Origin: Steroidobacter sp.
Lineage (GTDB): Bacteria; Pseudomonadota; Gammaproteobacteria; Steroidobacterales; Steroidobacteraceae
Length of the DNA stretch: 33,373 nt
Direction of reading: 5' to 3'
Assembly (NCBI RefSeq): GCF_016790065.1
Contig: NZ_JAEUPY010000934.1
Span: forward strand, 1-33,373
Shown here: one piece after another, positions 16,404 to 25,938 of the stretch
Position numbering within the stretch: the first letter of the stretch is position 1
How the letters are laid out: the number at the start of each line of letters is the position of its first letter
The notes under the pieces: generated by a model
The model's database searches: none
Seen by the model: only the letters and a program-made list of their open reading frames with translations
Told to the model about the DNA's origin: nothing
Made by a program: the position numbers and the translations under genes

Positions 16404-17324
16404 TCACGGCTTAGGTGCAGGAGCGCGTTGTTGACTCAAAGCCACGCCGCCCAGAATCAAGGCACCGGCGCTGGCCATACTGATGGTCAGGGGTTCGTTC
16501 AAGAACACCCAAGCCCAGATTACGCCGAACAATGGCACCAGATAAGTGACCGTCGACGCCCGGGGCGCACCGATGCGATACAGCAGCCTGTAATAAAGGA
16601 AATACGCCAGGCCCGTGCACAGTGCTCCTAGCATGACCGCGGAAAGCCAAGAAAGTGCCGGAATCGGGGTGCTCGGCCAGGTTGCGATCGCTAGCGGCGC
16701 GACCACCAGCGATGCGCACAACACCGTGCCGGCCGCAACGGCGCTGGGCGGCAGATCCGGAAAATAGCGCTTACTGAAATTACCGCCGAAGGCATACAGG
16801 ATCGAGGCGCACACGCCGGCCATCGCTGCCGGCAACACGCTGCCACCCGAAGTCTTGCCGCTCGCCAGGACTGCGACGCCGACGAAGCCCAGCAGCAAGC
16901 CGAGCGCGCTGCGCTTGCTGATCTTCTCGCCGAACACCAAGAACGCGACGATGCTGGTGAACATCACCACGGTGGCATTGCTGATCGCCACTACACCGGC
17001 CGGTGCACGCTGAGCCGCCCAGGCGAACAGTGCGAACGGCGCGGCCGAGTTGATGATGCCGATGCCCAGGAAGCGCAGCCAGTGCGAGCGTGTCAGCCGA
17101 TCTTTCACTCGAAACAGAAATGGCAGCAGGATCAGCGCACCTAACGCCAGTCGCACTTCGACCAAGGCGAACGCGCCGAAGTCCTTGGCGGCGATGCGCA
17201 TGAACAAGAACGAACTGCCCCATACCGCGCCGAGCAACAACAGCTCGGCGGGTGTCAGCCAGGCATTGGCAACGGGAGCCGCTACGGTCGCAGACCGCAT
17301 TGAAGTCGATTCAGAGCTGGACAT
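16404..17324 (-). CDS. EamA-family (DMT) transporter
   Basis: This is a permease of the drug/metabolite transporter superfamily with two EamA repeats of five membrane helices. The first repeat has WGSSFLFMRIAAKDFGAF and the second GALCTGLAYFLYYRLLYRIG and TYLVPLFGVIWAWVFLNEPL. It exports a small metabolite or amino acid; the substrate is not predictable. ATG at 17324 gives a 306-aa product of typical length. A longer open frame reaches 17426, but the added residues look non-coding. No strong ribosome binding site decides between this ATG and one at 17300. Confidence 0.88.
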   Translation of the reverse strand: MSSSESTSMRSATVAAPVANAWLTPAELLLLGAVWGSSFLFMRIAAKDFGAFALVEVRLALGALILLPFLFRVKDRLTRSHWLRFLGIGIINSAAPFALFAWAAQRAPAGVVAISNATVVMFTSIVAFLVFGEKISKRSALGLLLGFVGVAVLASGKTSGGSVLPAAMAGVCASILYAFGGNFSKRYFPDLPPSAVAAGTVLCASLVVAPLAIATWPSTPIPALSWLSAVMLGALCTGLAYFLYYRLLYRIGAPRASTVTYLVPLFGVIWAWVFLNEPLTISMASAGALILGGVALSQQRAPAPKP

Positions 17325-17453
17325 GAGGAGTGAATAACATTTGCTACTGGTGCTGTCACGGTGTTTGCCCGATATCGGCCCGTACTGTGCCGGTGAAACA
17401 ACTTTATTTGATCCCACCCGGCGCATCGATAAGCACGAGCTAACGATAACTCT

Positions 17454-19298
17454 TTATCGATACCCTCGTGCCTGTAACGAAAACAGCCGCGAGTAGTGCC
17501 CGTCCAATGCCATCAGTGCTTCGTGGCCGCCGCGCTCCACGACTCGCCCGTTTTCTATCACCACGATCTGATCGGCCATGCGCACCGTGGAAAAGCGATG
17601 TGAGATCAGGATCGCGATGCGACCGTGGGTCAGCGTGCGGAAATGTTCGAAGATGCTGGCTTCGGCACTTGCATCCATCGCCGAGGTCGGCTCGTCGAGC
17701 ACCAGGATGTCAGCCCGCGAGCGCATGAAGGCGCGTGACAGTGCGATCTTCTGCCACTGCCCGCCGGACAGCTCGCGACCGTCGTTGAACCACTTGCCCA
17801 GCGGCGTGCGATAGCCTTCCGGCAATGTTTCCACGATGGCGGCGGCCATGCCTTTCTCGCCGGCTTCGCGCCAACGTGTTTCGTCCTCGAAATGCTGGAC
17901 GTCGCCGGCGCCGATGTTTTCGCCGAGCGACAGCTGGTAGCGCGTGAAGTCCTGGAAGATGACGCCGATACGATCGCGCAGCGTCGACTCGTCCCATTCG
18001 CGGAGATCCTGGCCGTCGAGCAGGATGCGGCCCGAGGTCGGCGTATACAAACGAGTCAGCAGCTTGATCATCGTGGTCTTGCCCGAGCCATTCTCGCCGA
18101 CCAGCGCCAACGACTCGCCCGGGCGAACGTGCAAGTCGATGTCGATCAAGGTCGGTTGCTCGGCGCCCGGATAGGTGAAGCTCACCTTCTCGAACCGCAC
18201 GCCGTCGTCGGGCTTCGGGCCGCGCACCGCTGTGCCAGTGTTGCCGTTGACGGGCGTTTCCAAATAATCGTACAGCGTCGACAGATACAAATTGTCTTCA
18301 TACATGCCGCCGACCGCCGACAGGATCGCCGACACGGCCGACTGTCCCTGACGAAACAACATCAGGTACATGGTCATCTGACCGAGCGTGATACGAGTCG
18401 CGATGGCGGAGAGCGCGATCCATGCATACGCGCCGTACAGCGTCGCCGTGGCAATCAGGCCGAGGAAAAATCCCCAGGTGTCGCGACGAATGGTGAGATT
18501 GCGATCTTCGCGATACAGCTTGCCGAAAATGTTTCGATAGCGTTTCAAGAACAGCGAGCCGAGCCCGAATAGCTTTATTTCTTTCGCATGGTCTTCACGG
18601 GCCAGCACCGTTTCCAGATAGTGCTGCATGCGCGTTTCCGGCGACCGCCACAGGAACAGGCGGAACTTGTCGCCAGAGAACTTGGCTTCGGCCAGGAACG
18701 CAGGCAGACCGGCCAGAATCAATAACGCGACTGCCCACGGTGAGAAGTGCAATAACAACGAACCGAAGCTCAACAACGAGATTCCGTTCTGTAACAAGCC
18801 GAAGGTCCGCGTCACCAGCGACAGCGGTCGACTGGATGCTTCACGGCGTGCGCGGGTGAGCTTGTCGTAGAACTCGGAGTTCTCGAAGTGCGACAGCTCC
18901 AACGTCAGCGCTTTTTCCAGGATCATGACGTTGACCCGGTTTCCCAGCTGCGCGCGCAACAGCGACTGACATAAGTTGAGGCCGCGTTGCGCACCAGCAA
19001 TTGCAGCGACCAAACCGCCTTCGGCAGCAACCAGCAGTAAAGCGTGATCGGTCAGCGCCTCGCGAGCACTCGCTGAACCCTGAATGGCGGCGACCACAGC
19101 ATCGACGATGAGTGCGCCGACGTAAGCGACCGCTGCCGGTAAAGCACCGGCGATCAACGTCAACAACGCGAAGGCAATGGTGAGCGAACGGCTGGTGGTC
19201 CACACCAACTCGAGCGCGCGAGTGCTGTAAGCAAAGACTCCGGCGAAGCCACGGGCCAATTCAGGTTTTGTAGTAGCGGTACTTCGCACTTTGCTCAT
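17454..19298 (-). CDS. ABC exporter, fused permease and ATPase
   Basis: The 614-aa half-transporter has an N-terminal membrane domain (~35-330, about six helices) followed by the ATPase: Walker A GENGSGKT (401-408), Q-loop Gln449, signature LSGGQ (510-514), Walker B ILVLDEPTSAMD (531-542) and switch His567. It should act as a homodimeric exporter. The membrane part (HFENSEFYDKLTRARREASS) resembles bacterial peptide or lantibiotic exporters, but no peptide precursor or maturation gene is visible nearby. The cargo is therefore unknown. It is separated from the EamA gene by more than 120 bases and diverges from the gene at 19376. Confidence 0.9.
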   Translation of the reverse strand: MSKVRSTATTKPELARGFAGVFAYSTRALELVWTTSRSLTIAFALLTLIAGALPAAVAYVGALIVDAVVAAIQGSASAREALTDHALLLVAAEGGLVAAIAGAQRGLNLCQSLLRAQLGNRVNVMILEKALTLELSHFENSEFYDKLTRARREASSRPLSLVTRTFGLLQNGISLLSFGSLLLHFSPWAVALLILAGLPAFLAEAKFSGDKFRLFLWRSPETRMQHYLETVLAREDHAKEIKLFGLGSLFLKRYRNIFGKLYREDRNLTIRRDTWGFFLGLIATATLYGAYAWIALSAIATRITLGQMTMYLMLFRQGQSAVSAILSAVGGMYEDNLYLSTLYDYLETPVNGNTGTAVRGPKPDDGVRFEKVSFTYPGAEQPTLIDIDLHVRPGESLALVGENGSGKTTMIKLLTRLYTPTSGRILLDGQDLREWDESTLRDRIGVIFQDFTRYQLSLGENIGAGDVQHFEDETRWREAGEKGMAAAIVETLPEGYRTPLGKWFNDGRELSGGQWQKIALSRAFMRSRADILVLDEPTSAMDASAEASIFEHFRTLTHGRIAILISHRFSTVRMADQIVVIENGRVVERGGHEALMALDGHYSRLFSLQARGYR

Positions 19299-19375
19299 GA
19301 ACGTCTTGGCAGCGATTGCTTTGTGTTCTGGGGCGGCACAGAATCCGCCGCATCCTAATCAGCGAGATGGCTCTC

Positions 19376-19873
19376 ATGAGCAAGCCCGGGGATAAATCAT
19401 CCCAGGAACCGCCCAGCCCGGACGCCGCCCCCGACCCCACCGACAAGCGTTCCGGCAGGATCTCCTATGATGAGCGCGGCAACTCAGTCTGGGAATGGCA
19501 ACTCGAAACCGGCGTCTACAGCCGCGACATCAGCACGCAGCGTTTGAAGAAGCTGGACTTGAACGACCTGTCGATCGCCGATACCGCGGTCAACGAGCGT
19601 CCGCCCGGCATCGATCAGTCCGGTGCCAAGCCTGGTGCCAAACCCGCTGCCAAGCCAGTGCCCGGCGGCGGCTTCAATCCTTACGACAATTCCTCGACAC
19701 CTGGCGGCAAGGTTGGCACTAACCCTTACAATAGTGCCGGCGGCGGCGCTCTCAAGCCCGGTGCCAAACCGGCGGCACCGGCGCGTAAGCCAGCCGATCT
19801 GAAGAAGCTGCAGGAATGGATGGAGCTGCGGAAGCGCGTCGAACAGAACAAGCGCGAAGACGACGACGATTGA
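19376..19873 (+). CDS. Conserved hypothetical protein with Pro/Ala/Gly-rich repeats
   Basis: The 165-aa soluble protein has a conserved N-terminal block (SGRISYDERGNSVWEWQLET, then RLKKLDLNDLSIAD). Low-complexity repeats of K-P-G-A-K-P-A and two N-P-Y-(D/N) motifs follow, and it ends in an acidic charged helix (LKKLQEWMELRKRV...DDDD). I recognise the N-terminal block as the kind found in proteobacterial hypothetical proteins, but no function is known to me. ATG at 19376 is chosen; ATG at 19367 is also possible. It diverges from the ABC exporter gene. Confidence 0.8.
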   Translation: MSKPGDKSSQEPPSPDAAPDPTDKRSGRISYDERGNSVWEWQLETGVYSRDISTQRLKKLDLNDLSIADTAVNERPPGIDQSGAKPGAKPAAKPVPGGGFNPYDNSSTPGGKVGTNPYNSAGGGALKPGAKPAAPARKPADLKKLQEWMELRKRVEQNKREDDDD

Positions 19874-19891
19874 GCGAACCTCGCGCTTATT

Positions 19892-19922
19892 AAAAAAGCC
19901 CCCTTGGTTGCCGAAGAGGGCT
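19892..19922 (-). terminator. Intrinsic terminator of the sulfate-binding-protein operon
   Basis: Read on the minus strand, AGCCC/GGGCT arms (19918-19922 and 19897-19901) with inner CTT/AAG pairing form a hairpin followed by six T bases (19897-19892). It lies 37 bases beyond the stop of the sulfate-binding-protein gene. It also lies just after the plus-strand gene at 19376, but the T-run serves the minus strand. Confidence 0.75.
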
Positions 19923-19958
19923 CGCTCGAATCCATCACGCCCTAGCCAACGCTGGCCC

Positions 19959-20981
19959 TCATTGAGGCGCGTAGATCTGGTCGAAGACCCCGCCGTCGGC
20001 GAAGTGCACTTTCTGCGCCTCGCTCCAACCGCCGAAATCCTTGATGGTCACCAGGTTCAGCTGGGGAAAGGTTTTGGCGTACTTGGCGGCCACGGTCTGA
20101 TCGATGGGCCGATAGAAGTTCTTGGCGATGATTTCCTGGCCTTCCGGGCTGTACAGATACTTCAAGTATTCGGTGGCCACATCGCGCGTACCTCGGCGTA
20201 GCACCACTTTGTCGACCACAGCCACCGGCGGCTCGGCCAGGATGCTCAGGCTGGGCACTACGATTTCCACTTTGTCCGGGCCCAGTTCTTTGATCGACAG
20301 GAACGCTTCGTTTTCCCACGCCAGCAGCACGTCGCCAATACCGCGTTGAACGAAGGTCGTGGTGGAGCCGCGTGCACCGGTGTCGAGCACGGGCACATGG
20401 CTGAACAGCTTCTTGATGTAGTCCTTCGCTGCAGCTTCGCTGCCGCCCGGCTGTTTCAATGCCCACGCCCAAGCAGCGAGATAGTTCCAGCGCGCGCCGC
20501 CGGAAGTCTTCGGATTCGGCGTGATGACCGAGATGCCGGGTTTGGTCAGATCGCCCCAGTCCTTGATGCCTTTGGGATTGCCCTTGCGCGCCAGGAACAC
20601 GATGGTCGAAGTGTAGGGCGAGGCATTGTGCGGCAGACGCGACTGCCAGTTCACCGGCAACAACTTGCCCGTGGTGGCGATGGCGTCGATGTCACCGGCC
20701 AGCGCCAACGTCACCACGTCAGCCGGCAAGCCATCGATGACGGTGCGCGCTTGTTTGCCCGAGCCGCCGTGCGACTGTTTGATGGTGACGATGTCACCGG
20801 ACTTCTGTTTCCAGTAGGCCGAGAACGCCTTGTTGTACTCCTCATAGAGTTCGCGGGTCGGATCGTAAGAAGCATTCAACAAGCTGACCTCGGCGGCCCG
20901 AGCCACCGGGGCCGAGAGCGCGACGGCGGTGAGCGCGATGCCCACCCACCGGCGCCAGGAGAATATTTCGGAACGCGACAT
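19959..20981 (-). CDS. sbp: Periplasmic sulfate-binding protein
   Basis: The 340-aa protein is a second solute-binding protein of the sulfate type. It has a cleavable signal peptide ([18 protein letters not shown], cut near residue 29-30) and no lipobox Cys, unlike the lipoprotein at 1252. Shared family marks are [41 protein letters not shown] and [10 protein letters not shown]. It follows the porin gene by 39 bases on the same strand, with GGAGAT upstream of the start. No permease or ATPase lies beside it, so it may feed the transporter encoded at the left edge. Confidence 0.94.
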   Translation of the reverse strand: MSRSEIFSWRRWVGIALTAVALSAPVARAAEVSLLNASYDPTRELYEEYNKAFSAYWKQKSGDIVTIKQSHGGSGKQARTVIDGLPADVVTLALAGDIDAIATTGKLLPVNWQSRLPHNASPYTSTIVFLARKGNPKGIKDWGDLTKPGISVITPNPKTSGGARWNYLAAWAWALKQPGGSEAAAKDYIKKLFSHVPVLDTGARGSTTTFVQRGIGDVLLAWENEAFLSIKELGPDKVEIVVPSLSILAEPPVAVVDKVVLRRGTRDVATEYLKYLYSPEGQEIIAKNFYRPIDQTVAAKYAKTFPQLNLVTIKDFGGWSEAQKVHFADGGVFDQIYAPQ

Positions 20982-21020
20982 GAGTTGTTATCTCCGTGCA
21001 GGATATTGTGTAGTCAAGGT

Positions 21021-22460
21021 TCAGAAGCCGACCGCGAAGCGAGTAAACAAAGCCTTCTCATCCGGCCGGTCGCCGGTGACGGCGCCGCCCTCGAAGCTGG
21101 TCACGTCATAGTTCAGCGACCACTTGTAGTTTTGTGTCAGATACCAATTCACACCCAAGCCCCAGGCACTGGCTTTGCTGGCGCTGCTGGCGGGATTGGC
21201 GAACGAGTCGGTGCCGCCGCTGAAAGCATCGTCATCGATGTCCAACTCGTGATAGCGAGCGACCAGTTCCACTGCGCCCCACGTGCCCTTGCTCGGATCG
21301 AACACCGATTGCGATGTGAAGCCGCGGAAGGTTTCGTCTTCGCCGGTAGCGAACCACGCGAACTGAATCTGCCAAGCGGTGTTGTCGAGCGTATCGCTGC
21401 GAAGGCCGGCCGTTGGCGTGACTCGCGAAACTTCCTGAGAAACATTCACGTACTCGCCGAGCACGCTGAAGCTGCCGAGTGAGTAATAGGCTTGCGGCGT
21501 CCAGCGCACGCGTTCGCCGTCGGCGATGGTGCCATTCACCGCAGGTGTCGTGCCGCTGGCTGCAGTGGTGCCACGATAGCTGAAGAATGTTTGCTGACCT
21601 GGCGTGCGATAGCCAGGCAACAGCGTCGTGGTGGTGCTGCCGGTCGAATTCACATACGTGCCGGCGACACCGAAGCCTAGGCCGCGCAGCGCGAAATTGT
21701 CCGAGTTCAAGAATGGTTGGAAGAACACGCGTGCCGCCCAGTCACCCTTGGTGTCGTTCTCGACATCGGCAGTCGGCGTGTTGCTGTCGCTGCTGCTGCC
21801 GTCGCTGACGCCGTTGAAATAGCCGATGGAATAATTCACTACGCCGCCATTCAGATCGCCGCCCAGTTGTAAGCCCAGATCGCGATTGGGCACCAAGCTG
21901 GTCGGCAAGCCGCGCTCGATGAAACGTAGATCGTTAGCTGAAACCAGGCGCTCGAGGCCCACCGGCACTTTGAACTTGCCGGCGGTGACCACGGCCCACG
22001 GTTTCAGGCGAGCGGCGACGAATGCATCGAGAATGATGGTGCGACCACCGGCGAAGTCCGGTGTGAAGCGGAAGTCATAAATGCTATTGAATGTTCCTTC
22101 CAGCGTGGGCCGCACACGACGCAGGATCCAGGTGTCGGCAGTCGCGGGTGTGATGTCGTCGGGGAAATAGCGGCCGTCGAAATGCAATGTGCCACGCAAG
22201 CGGGCCACATTGGCGCCGTCGGCGGATTGAATGCGGAAACCTTGCTGAGGCGAGGCGCGTACCACGGGCGTGTTCGGAACCGCGGCCTTGGCCGCTTCCT
22301 CATTCAACTCCAGCTTACGTTCCAGGATACGGATTTTCTGTTCCTGTGCGTCCAATCGTTGGCGTAGCTCGGCGAGTTCGTCGGCCGGCGTGGCGGCTGC
22401 CGCGAGGCTCAGCACCAAGCCAACGCAGGCCGTTACGCTGCGATGCATATTTGCAGACAT
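21021..22460 (-). CDS. Outer-membrane porin, OprP/OprO (phosphate-selective) type
   Basis: The 479-aa protein has a signal peptide, a short coiled-coil (ELAELRQRLDAQEQKIRILE) and a beta-barrel ending in Phe, as outer-membrane proteins do. Family marks are LRRVRPTLEGTFNSIYDFRF and TAGKFKVPVGLERLVSANDL. Porins of this family pass anions such as phosphate. Cotranscription with a sulfate-binding protein suggests sulfate or another oxyanion here; this is inference. The ATG at 22460 is supported by GGGGGA just upstream on the minus strand; a second ATG at 22448 would still leave a signal peptide. Confidence 0.9.
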   Translation of the reverse strand: MSANMHRSVTACVGLVLSLAAAATPADELAELRQRLDAQEQKIRILERKLELNEEAAKAAVPNTPVVRASPQQGFRIQSADGANVARLRGTLHFDGRYFPDDITPATADTWILRRVRPTLEGTFNSIYDFRFTPDFAGGRTIILDAFVAARLKPWAVVTAGKFKVPVGLERLVSANDLRFIERGLPTSLVPNRDLGLQLGGDLNGGVVNYSIGYFNGVSDGSSSDSNTPTADVENDTKGDWAARVFFQPFLNSDNFALRGLGFGVAGTYVNSTGSTTTTLLPGYRTPGQQTFFSYRGTTAASGTTPAVNGTIADGERVRWTPQAYYSLGSFSVLGEYVNVSQEVSRVTPTAGLRSDTLDNTAWQIQFAWFATGEDETFRGFTSQSVFDPSKGTWGAVELVARYHELDIDDDAFSGGTDSFANPASSASKASAWGLGVNWYLTQNYKWSLNYDVTSFEGGAVTGDRPDEKALFTRFAVGF

Positions 22461-22673
22461 AGGTTTCCCCCATTTTTCAGTTTGAAGTGGCGGATCGACT
22501 CACGGGCTGTGACCGCCCTGAGACCATCGTAGGAGTGCTCAGGTGACGGAGCAGTCGTAGCCAAGTGACAATTCGGTATCAAGCCGGGAGCCGAGGTAGA
22601 AGTTGCGGACCCGTGATGCAGCATGTGCTGACCGGCCCGTTACCGACCCGAAGGCCGATTGCATACACGGAAG
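22461..22673. other. Divergent intergenic region, porin versus trp
   Basis: About 210 bases separate the porin start (minus) from the trp promoter (plus). I see no open frame of note. A GGGC...GCCC inverted pair lies near 22504-22518. No convincing minus-strand promoter was identified. Confidence 0.5.
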
Positions 22674-22703
22674 TTGACTGCCGCTCGCCTGGCCGGTAAT
22701 ACT
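22674..22703 (+). promoter_or_regulatory. trp operon promoter
   Basis: TTGACT (22674-22679) is a 5/6 match to the -35 box. After an 18-base spacer, AATACT (22698-22703) is a 4/6 match to the -10 box; TAATAC one base earlier gives a 17-base spacer. The expected start site is at about 22709-22711, at or next to the trpL ATG, so the leader RNA may be leaderless. Confidence 0.6.
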
Positions 22704-22710
22704 GACGCCC

Positions 22711-22788
22711 ATGATTCAGTTGCTTGCAACGCATCGCTGGTGGTGGCGACCCTTACTGGAGAGGGCCGCTGGAGCTTGCCGGGCGTAA
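22711..22788 (+). CDS. trpL: trp leader peptide with three consecutive tryptophans
   Basis: The 25-codon frame encodes M-I-Q-L-L-A-T-H-R-W-W-W-R-P-L-L, then nine more residues and TAA. The three Trp codons (22738-22746) are where ribosomes would stall when charged tRNA-Trp is scarce. They sit directly before the base-pairing arm 22746-22753, as the attenuation model needs. No ribosome binding site precedes the ATG, in line with the promoter placing the RNA start at the codon itself. Confidence 0.9.
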   Translation: MIQLLATHRWWWRPLLERAAGACRA

Positions 22789-22855
22789 CGAACACACACT
22801 AGCCAAGCATCCAATCAAACCCATCTCCGTGCAGCGATCCGGAGATGGGTTTTTT
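22746..22855 (+). terminator. trp attenuator: competing leader hairpins and intrinsic terminator
   Basis: Terminator (3:4): CCCATCTCC (22820-22828) pairs perfectly with GGAGATGGG (22841-22849), extendable by three A-T pairs, and T6 follows (22850-22855). Antiterminator (2:3): GGAGAGGG (22758-22765) pairs with CCC-TCTCC in the same arm with one bulged A. Pause hairpin (1:2): GCGACCCT (22746-22753) pairs with AGGGCCGC (22762-22769) with one mismatch. Arm 2 is used by both of the last two, so stalling at the Trp codons frees it to disrupt the terminator. Confidence 0.9.
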
Positions 22856-22905
22856 ATCGCCCCTCGCCGGACCGAAGAGCACGGTTCATCGCCGAGGACA
22901 CATCA

Positions 22906-24291
22906 GTGCAACCACCCTTCGACATTGCCGCAGACCTGGACACCCCAGTCTCGGCCTATCTGAAGCTCAAGCCCTTCAAGCCCCGCTTTTTGCTGGAAAG
23001 TGTCGAGGGCGGCGAACGGTTGGCGCGGTACTCCTTCATCGGCTTCGGCGACTGCCTGGAAGTGCGCCTGGATGACAAGGGACTGAGCATCGACGGCCGG
23101 CTCGGGCCGCCGCCGCAAACCCAGGCTGAGCTATTGAGCGCACTGCGCAGTGCCCTGGCTCGGGCGCCTCAACCCAGTCCGCAGATTCCGGGGGTGCCGT
23201 TGCCGGGTGGTCTGGTCGGAGCCGCCAGTTACGACTTGGTCAGACGCTTCGAACGTTTGCCGCCGCGAATCGCAATGAGTGAGCCCACTCCGGAAGCTCA
23301 CTACCTCGCACCGCGGTCGTTGCTAGTGTTCGACCACCTGACTCGCGGTGTCGCGCTGTTACATGCAGGCAGCGAAAGCGAACGCGTCGCGCTCCGCCGA
23401 GAAGTGGTGAAGGCATTGCGTGGCGCCATCCCGCCCAGCGAAAAGAAGATCAAGTACTCGCCTGCGATCGGCAGCCTCAGCGAAGCCCAATACATCGAAG
23501 GTGTGCACAAGGTGAAGGAATACATCGCTGCCGGCGATGTGTATCAGCTGGTGTTGTCGGTGCGCTTTGCCGGCTTGTGCGATCTGGAGCCGTTCGAGGC
23601 TTATCGCGCGCTGCGTCTGCTGAATCCCTCTCCTTATATGTATTTCTGCGAGCTGGGCGATGCGACCATCGTCGGCTCCTCGCCCGAAGCATTGGTGAAG
23701 CTGTCACGCGGTCGCGCGTCGATGCGTCCCATCGCCGGCACACGGCCGCGCGGTAGAGATTCGGTCGACGACGCGTTGCTACAAAAAGAATTGCTGGCCG
23801 ATCCGAAAGAGAACGCCGAGCACGTCATGCTGGTCGATCTGGCCCGCAACGACTTGGGCCGCGTCGCCAAGGCCGGCTCGGTGAATGTGAATCCTTATCG
23901 CAGCATCGAGCGCTACAGCCATGTGATGCACATCGTCAGCGGTGTGAACGGCGAGCTGGCACCGGGCAAAGATGCATTCGATTTGTTTGCTGCCGCGTTT
24001 CCCGCCGGCACGTTGGTGGGTGCACCGAAAGTACGAGCCATGCAAATCATCGACGAGCTCGAGCCGGTGCGGCGCGGCTTCTACGGCGGCACCATCGGTT
24101 ACTTCGGTCACGGCGGCGACATGGATCATGCGATCACCATTCGCACCGTGGTATTCCGCGGCGACACCTACAGTTTCCAGGCGGGCGCCGGCATCGTCGC
24201 CGATAGCGTGCCTGCGATGGAATATCAAGAAGTCCTGGCCAAGAGTGCCAGCGTGCGGCGCGCCCTGGCGCTGGCGGAGGAAGGGCTGTGA
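22906..24291 (+). CDS. trpE: Anthranilate synthase component I
   Basis: The 461-aa subunit converts chorismate to anthranilate with ammonia from TrpG. Residues 29-32 (LLES) are the tryptophan feedback site. The chorismate-binding domain carries GDVYQLVLS (210-218), PIAGTRPRG (275-283), [15 protein letters not shown] (306-320) and [16 protein letters not shown] (364-379). GTG at 22906 follows GAGGA at about 8 bases. It is the first structural gene after the attenuator and overlaps trpG by 4 bases. It is a little shorter than the ~500-aa norm, but the N-terminus is complete. Confidence 0.96.
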   Translation: MQPPFDIAADLDTPVSAYLKLKPFKPRFLLESVEGGERLARYSFIGFGDCLEVRLDDKGLSIDGRLGPPPQTQAELLSALRSALARAPQPSPQIPGVPLPGGLVGAASYDLVRRFERLPPRIAMSEPTPEAHYLAPRSLLVFDHLTRGVALLHAGSESERVALRREVVKALRGAIPPSEKKIKYSPAIGSLSEAQYIEGVHKVKEYIAAGDVYQLVLSVRFAGLCDLEPFEAYRALRLLNPSPYMYFCELGDATIVGSSPEALVKLSRGRASMRPIAGTRPRGRDSVDDALLQKELLADPKENAEHVMLVDLARNDLGRVAKAGSVNVNPYRSIERYSHVMHIVSGVNGELAPGKDAFDLFAAAFPAGTLVGAPKVRAMQIIDELEPVRRGFYGGTIGYFGHGGDMDHAITIRTVVFRGDTYSFQAGAGIVADSVPAMEYQEVLAKSASVRRALALAEEGL

Positions 24292-24896
24292 GCAATCATC
24301 AAGAAGCAGTGCGTCTGCTGCTGATCGACAACTACGATTCGTTTACTTACAACTTGGTGCAAGCCTTCATGGTGCTGGGCGCCGACGTGCTGGTGCATCG
24401 TAACGACAGCATCACCGTCGACCAGGCCAAGTCGCTCAAGCCTACGCATCTGTGTATCTCGCCGGGCCCGGGCACGCCGTACGACGCGGGTGTGTCGATG
24501 CGCATGATCGAAGCGTTCGCTGGCGAGGTGCCGATCTTCGGCGTCTGTCTTGGGCACCAGTCACTGGTCGAAGTCTTCGGCGGTAAGGTGGTTCGCGCCG
24601 GCCGTCTCATGCACGGCAAGACTTCTCTCGTGCATCACGACGGTCAGAGCATTCTCAAGGACATGCCGGAGCCGTTCGAAGCAGGCCGTTATCACTCGCT
24701 GATCGCGCAGCCCGATACGCTGCCCGATACGCTCGAAGTCACGGCGCGCACCGACGAAGGCGAAATCATGGGCGTGCGGCACAAGACCTTCAACATCGAA
24801 GGCGTGCAGTTCCATCCGGAAAGCGTGCTGACGCCGCAAGGCCCGGTGCTGATGGGCAACTTCCTGCTACAGCGCTCCGGCAAGCGAGCGGCATGA
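24288..24896 (+). CDS. trpG: Anthranilate synthase component II (glutamine amidotransferase)
   Basis: The 202-aa class I amidotransferase supplies ammonia to TrpE. It has [13 protein letters not shown] at the start, the oxyanion segment SPGPGTP, nucleophile Cys87 in GVCLGHQ, and the His176/Glu178 pair in VQFHPESVL. It is not fused to TrpD, unlike in E. coli. The GTG start overlaps the trpE stop (GTGA) and its end overlaps trpD (ATGA). In some bacteria the same subunit also serves PabB; nothing here decides that. Confidence 0.96.
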   Translation: MSNHQEAVRLLLIDNYDSFTYNLVQAFMVLGADVLVHRNDSITVDQAKSLKPTHLCISPGPGTPYDAGVSMRMIEAFAGEVPIFGVCLGHQSLVEVFGGKVVRAGRLMHGKTSLVHHDGQSILKDMPEPFEAGRYHSLIAQPDTLPDTLEVTARTDEGEIMGVRHKTFNIEGVQFHPESVLTPQGPVLMGNFLLQRSGKRAA

Positions 24897-25936
24897 GCAT
24901 GCGTCAGACGCTCGATCGATTGCTCGATCGCGATAATTTGAGCGAGCAGGAAGCCGCAGAGTTACTGGTGGCGTTGACCGATCCGGCGTTGGCCCCGGCG
25001 ATGGGCGGCGCCATCCTGGCAGCGCTGCGTTCCAAAGGCGTGACGGCTGATGAACTGCGCGGGTTCGCCAAGAGCATGCGCAAACTCGCGCGTCGACCGC
25101 AGTTGCCGCCCGGTGGACCGCTGGTCGATATGGTCGGCACCGGTGGCGATGGCTCGGGAAGTTTCAATCTTTCGACCGGCGCCGCGCTGTTGGTGGCATC
25201 GATGGGCATTCGGGTCGCGAAGCACGGCACCAGTTCGGTTTCCAGCCGCAGCGGTAGTGCCGATGTGGTGCGCGCGTTGGGTTTGAATCTGCCGCTCGAT
25301 GAGCAGGCCGCCGGTGAATGTCTCGCCGAGACTGGCTTTACGTTTTTCTTCGCGCCTCATTATCACCCGTCCATGAAAGCGGTGATGCCGATTCGTCAGG
25401 CGCTCGGGGTGCGCACGGTATTCAACATTCTGGGCCCGTTGGCGAATCCGGCCGAACCGGAGTTTCATTTGATCGGCGCGTATCACGTCGATGTCGCTGC
25501 CTTGATGGCGGAGACGTTGGCGGGTTTGCCACTGAAGCGTGCTTACGTCGTGCATGGTGCGGCGGGCTGGGATGAGGCCACGCCCATCGGCCCGTTCGAC
25601 TTGTTCGAGGTCACGCCCGGCAAGGTCGTGCGTACCAAGCGCAGTGCCGAGGAATTCATGCTGCCCAGCTGTTCCGTCGAGGATTTGAAGGGCGGCGACG
25701 CGGCCTATAACGCCGAACGTATGCGCGCCGTGCTGGAGGGTCGGGAGCAGGGTGCCCATCGCAACGCGTTGATCCTGCAAGCGGCATTGGTGCTCGAATT
25801 GCTAGGTAAAGCGGCTTCGGCGCAGGATGCTGCGCGTATGGCACAGGATGCCATCGAGGGCGGCGCCGGGCGGCGTCTGCTGGAAAAATTGACGGCTTTC
25901 GGCCAACGTAACACGGCCGCGAGTCAGGGGCGCTGA
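24893..25936 (+). CDS. trpD: Anthranilate phosphoribosyltransferase
   Basis: The 347-aa enzyme joins anthranilate to PRPP. It has the PRPP loop [14 protein letters not shown] (82-95) and, in order, [37 protein letters not shown] with the anthranilate-contacting Arg, and [10 protein letters not shown]. The usual HGNR-(A/S)-VSS motif reads HGTSSVSS (Thr113-Ser114), an odd change next to the substrate site. The ATG overlaps the trpG stop, and trpC begins 2 bases after its own stop. Confidence 0.95.
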   Translation: MSMRQTLDRLLDRDNLSEQEAAELLVALTDPALAPAMGGAILAALRSKGVTADELRGFAKSMRKLARRPQLPPGGPLVDMVGTGGDGSGSFNLSTGAALLVASMGIRVAKHGTSSVSSRSGSADVVRALGLNLPLDEQAAGECLAETGFTFFFAPHYHPSMKAVMPIRQALGVRTVFNILGPLANPAEPEFHLIGAYHVDVAALMAETLAGLPLKRAYVVHGAAGWDEATPIGPFDLFEVTPGKVVRTKRSAEEFMLPSCSVEDLKGGDAAYNAERMRAVLEGREQGAHRNALILQAALVLELLGKAASAQDAARMAQDAIEGGAGRRLLEKLTAFGQRNTAASQGR

Positions 25937-25938
25937 TC

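Noticed and set aside
15505-16434. 309-codon plus-strand frame opposite the TerB/DUF697-like gene
   Set aside because: The minus-strand product has recognisable domains and a good ribosome binding site; the plus frame has neither.
17327-17426. Upstream extension of the EamA transporter
   Set aside because: The added residues are unlike the family, and the shorter form has the normal length.
19300-19340. Weak TTGCTT/CAGAAT promoter pair with 17-base spacer before the gene at 19376
   Set aside because: Matches are 3/6 and 4/6, at the level expected by chance.
20346-21482. 378-codon plus-strand frame opposite sbp and the porin gene
   Set aside because: It crosses the gap between two real minus-strand genes and shows no domain.
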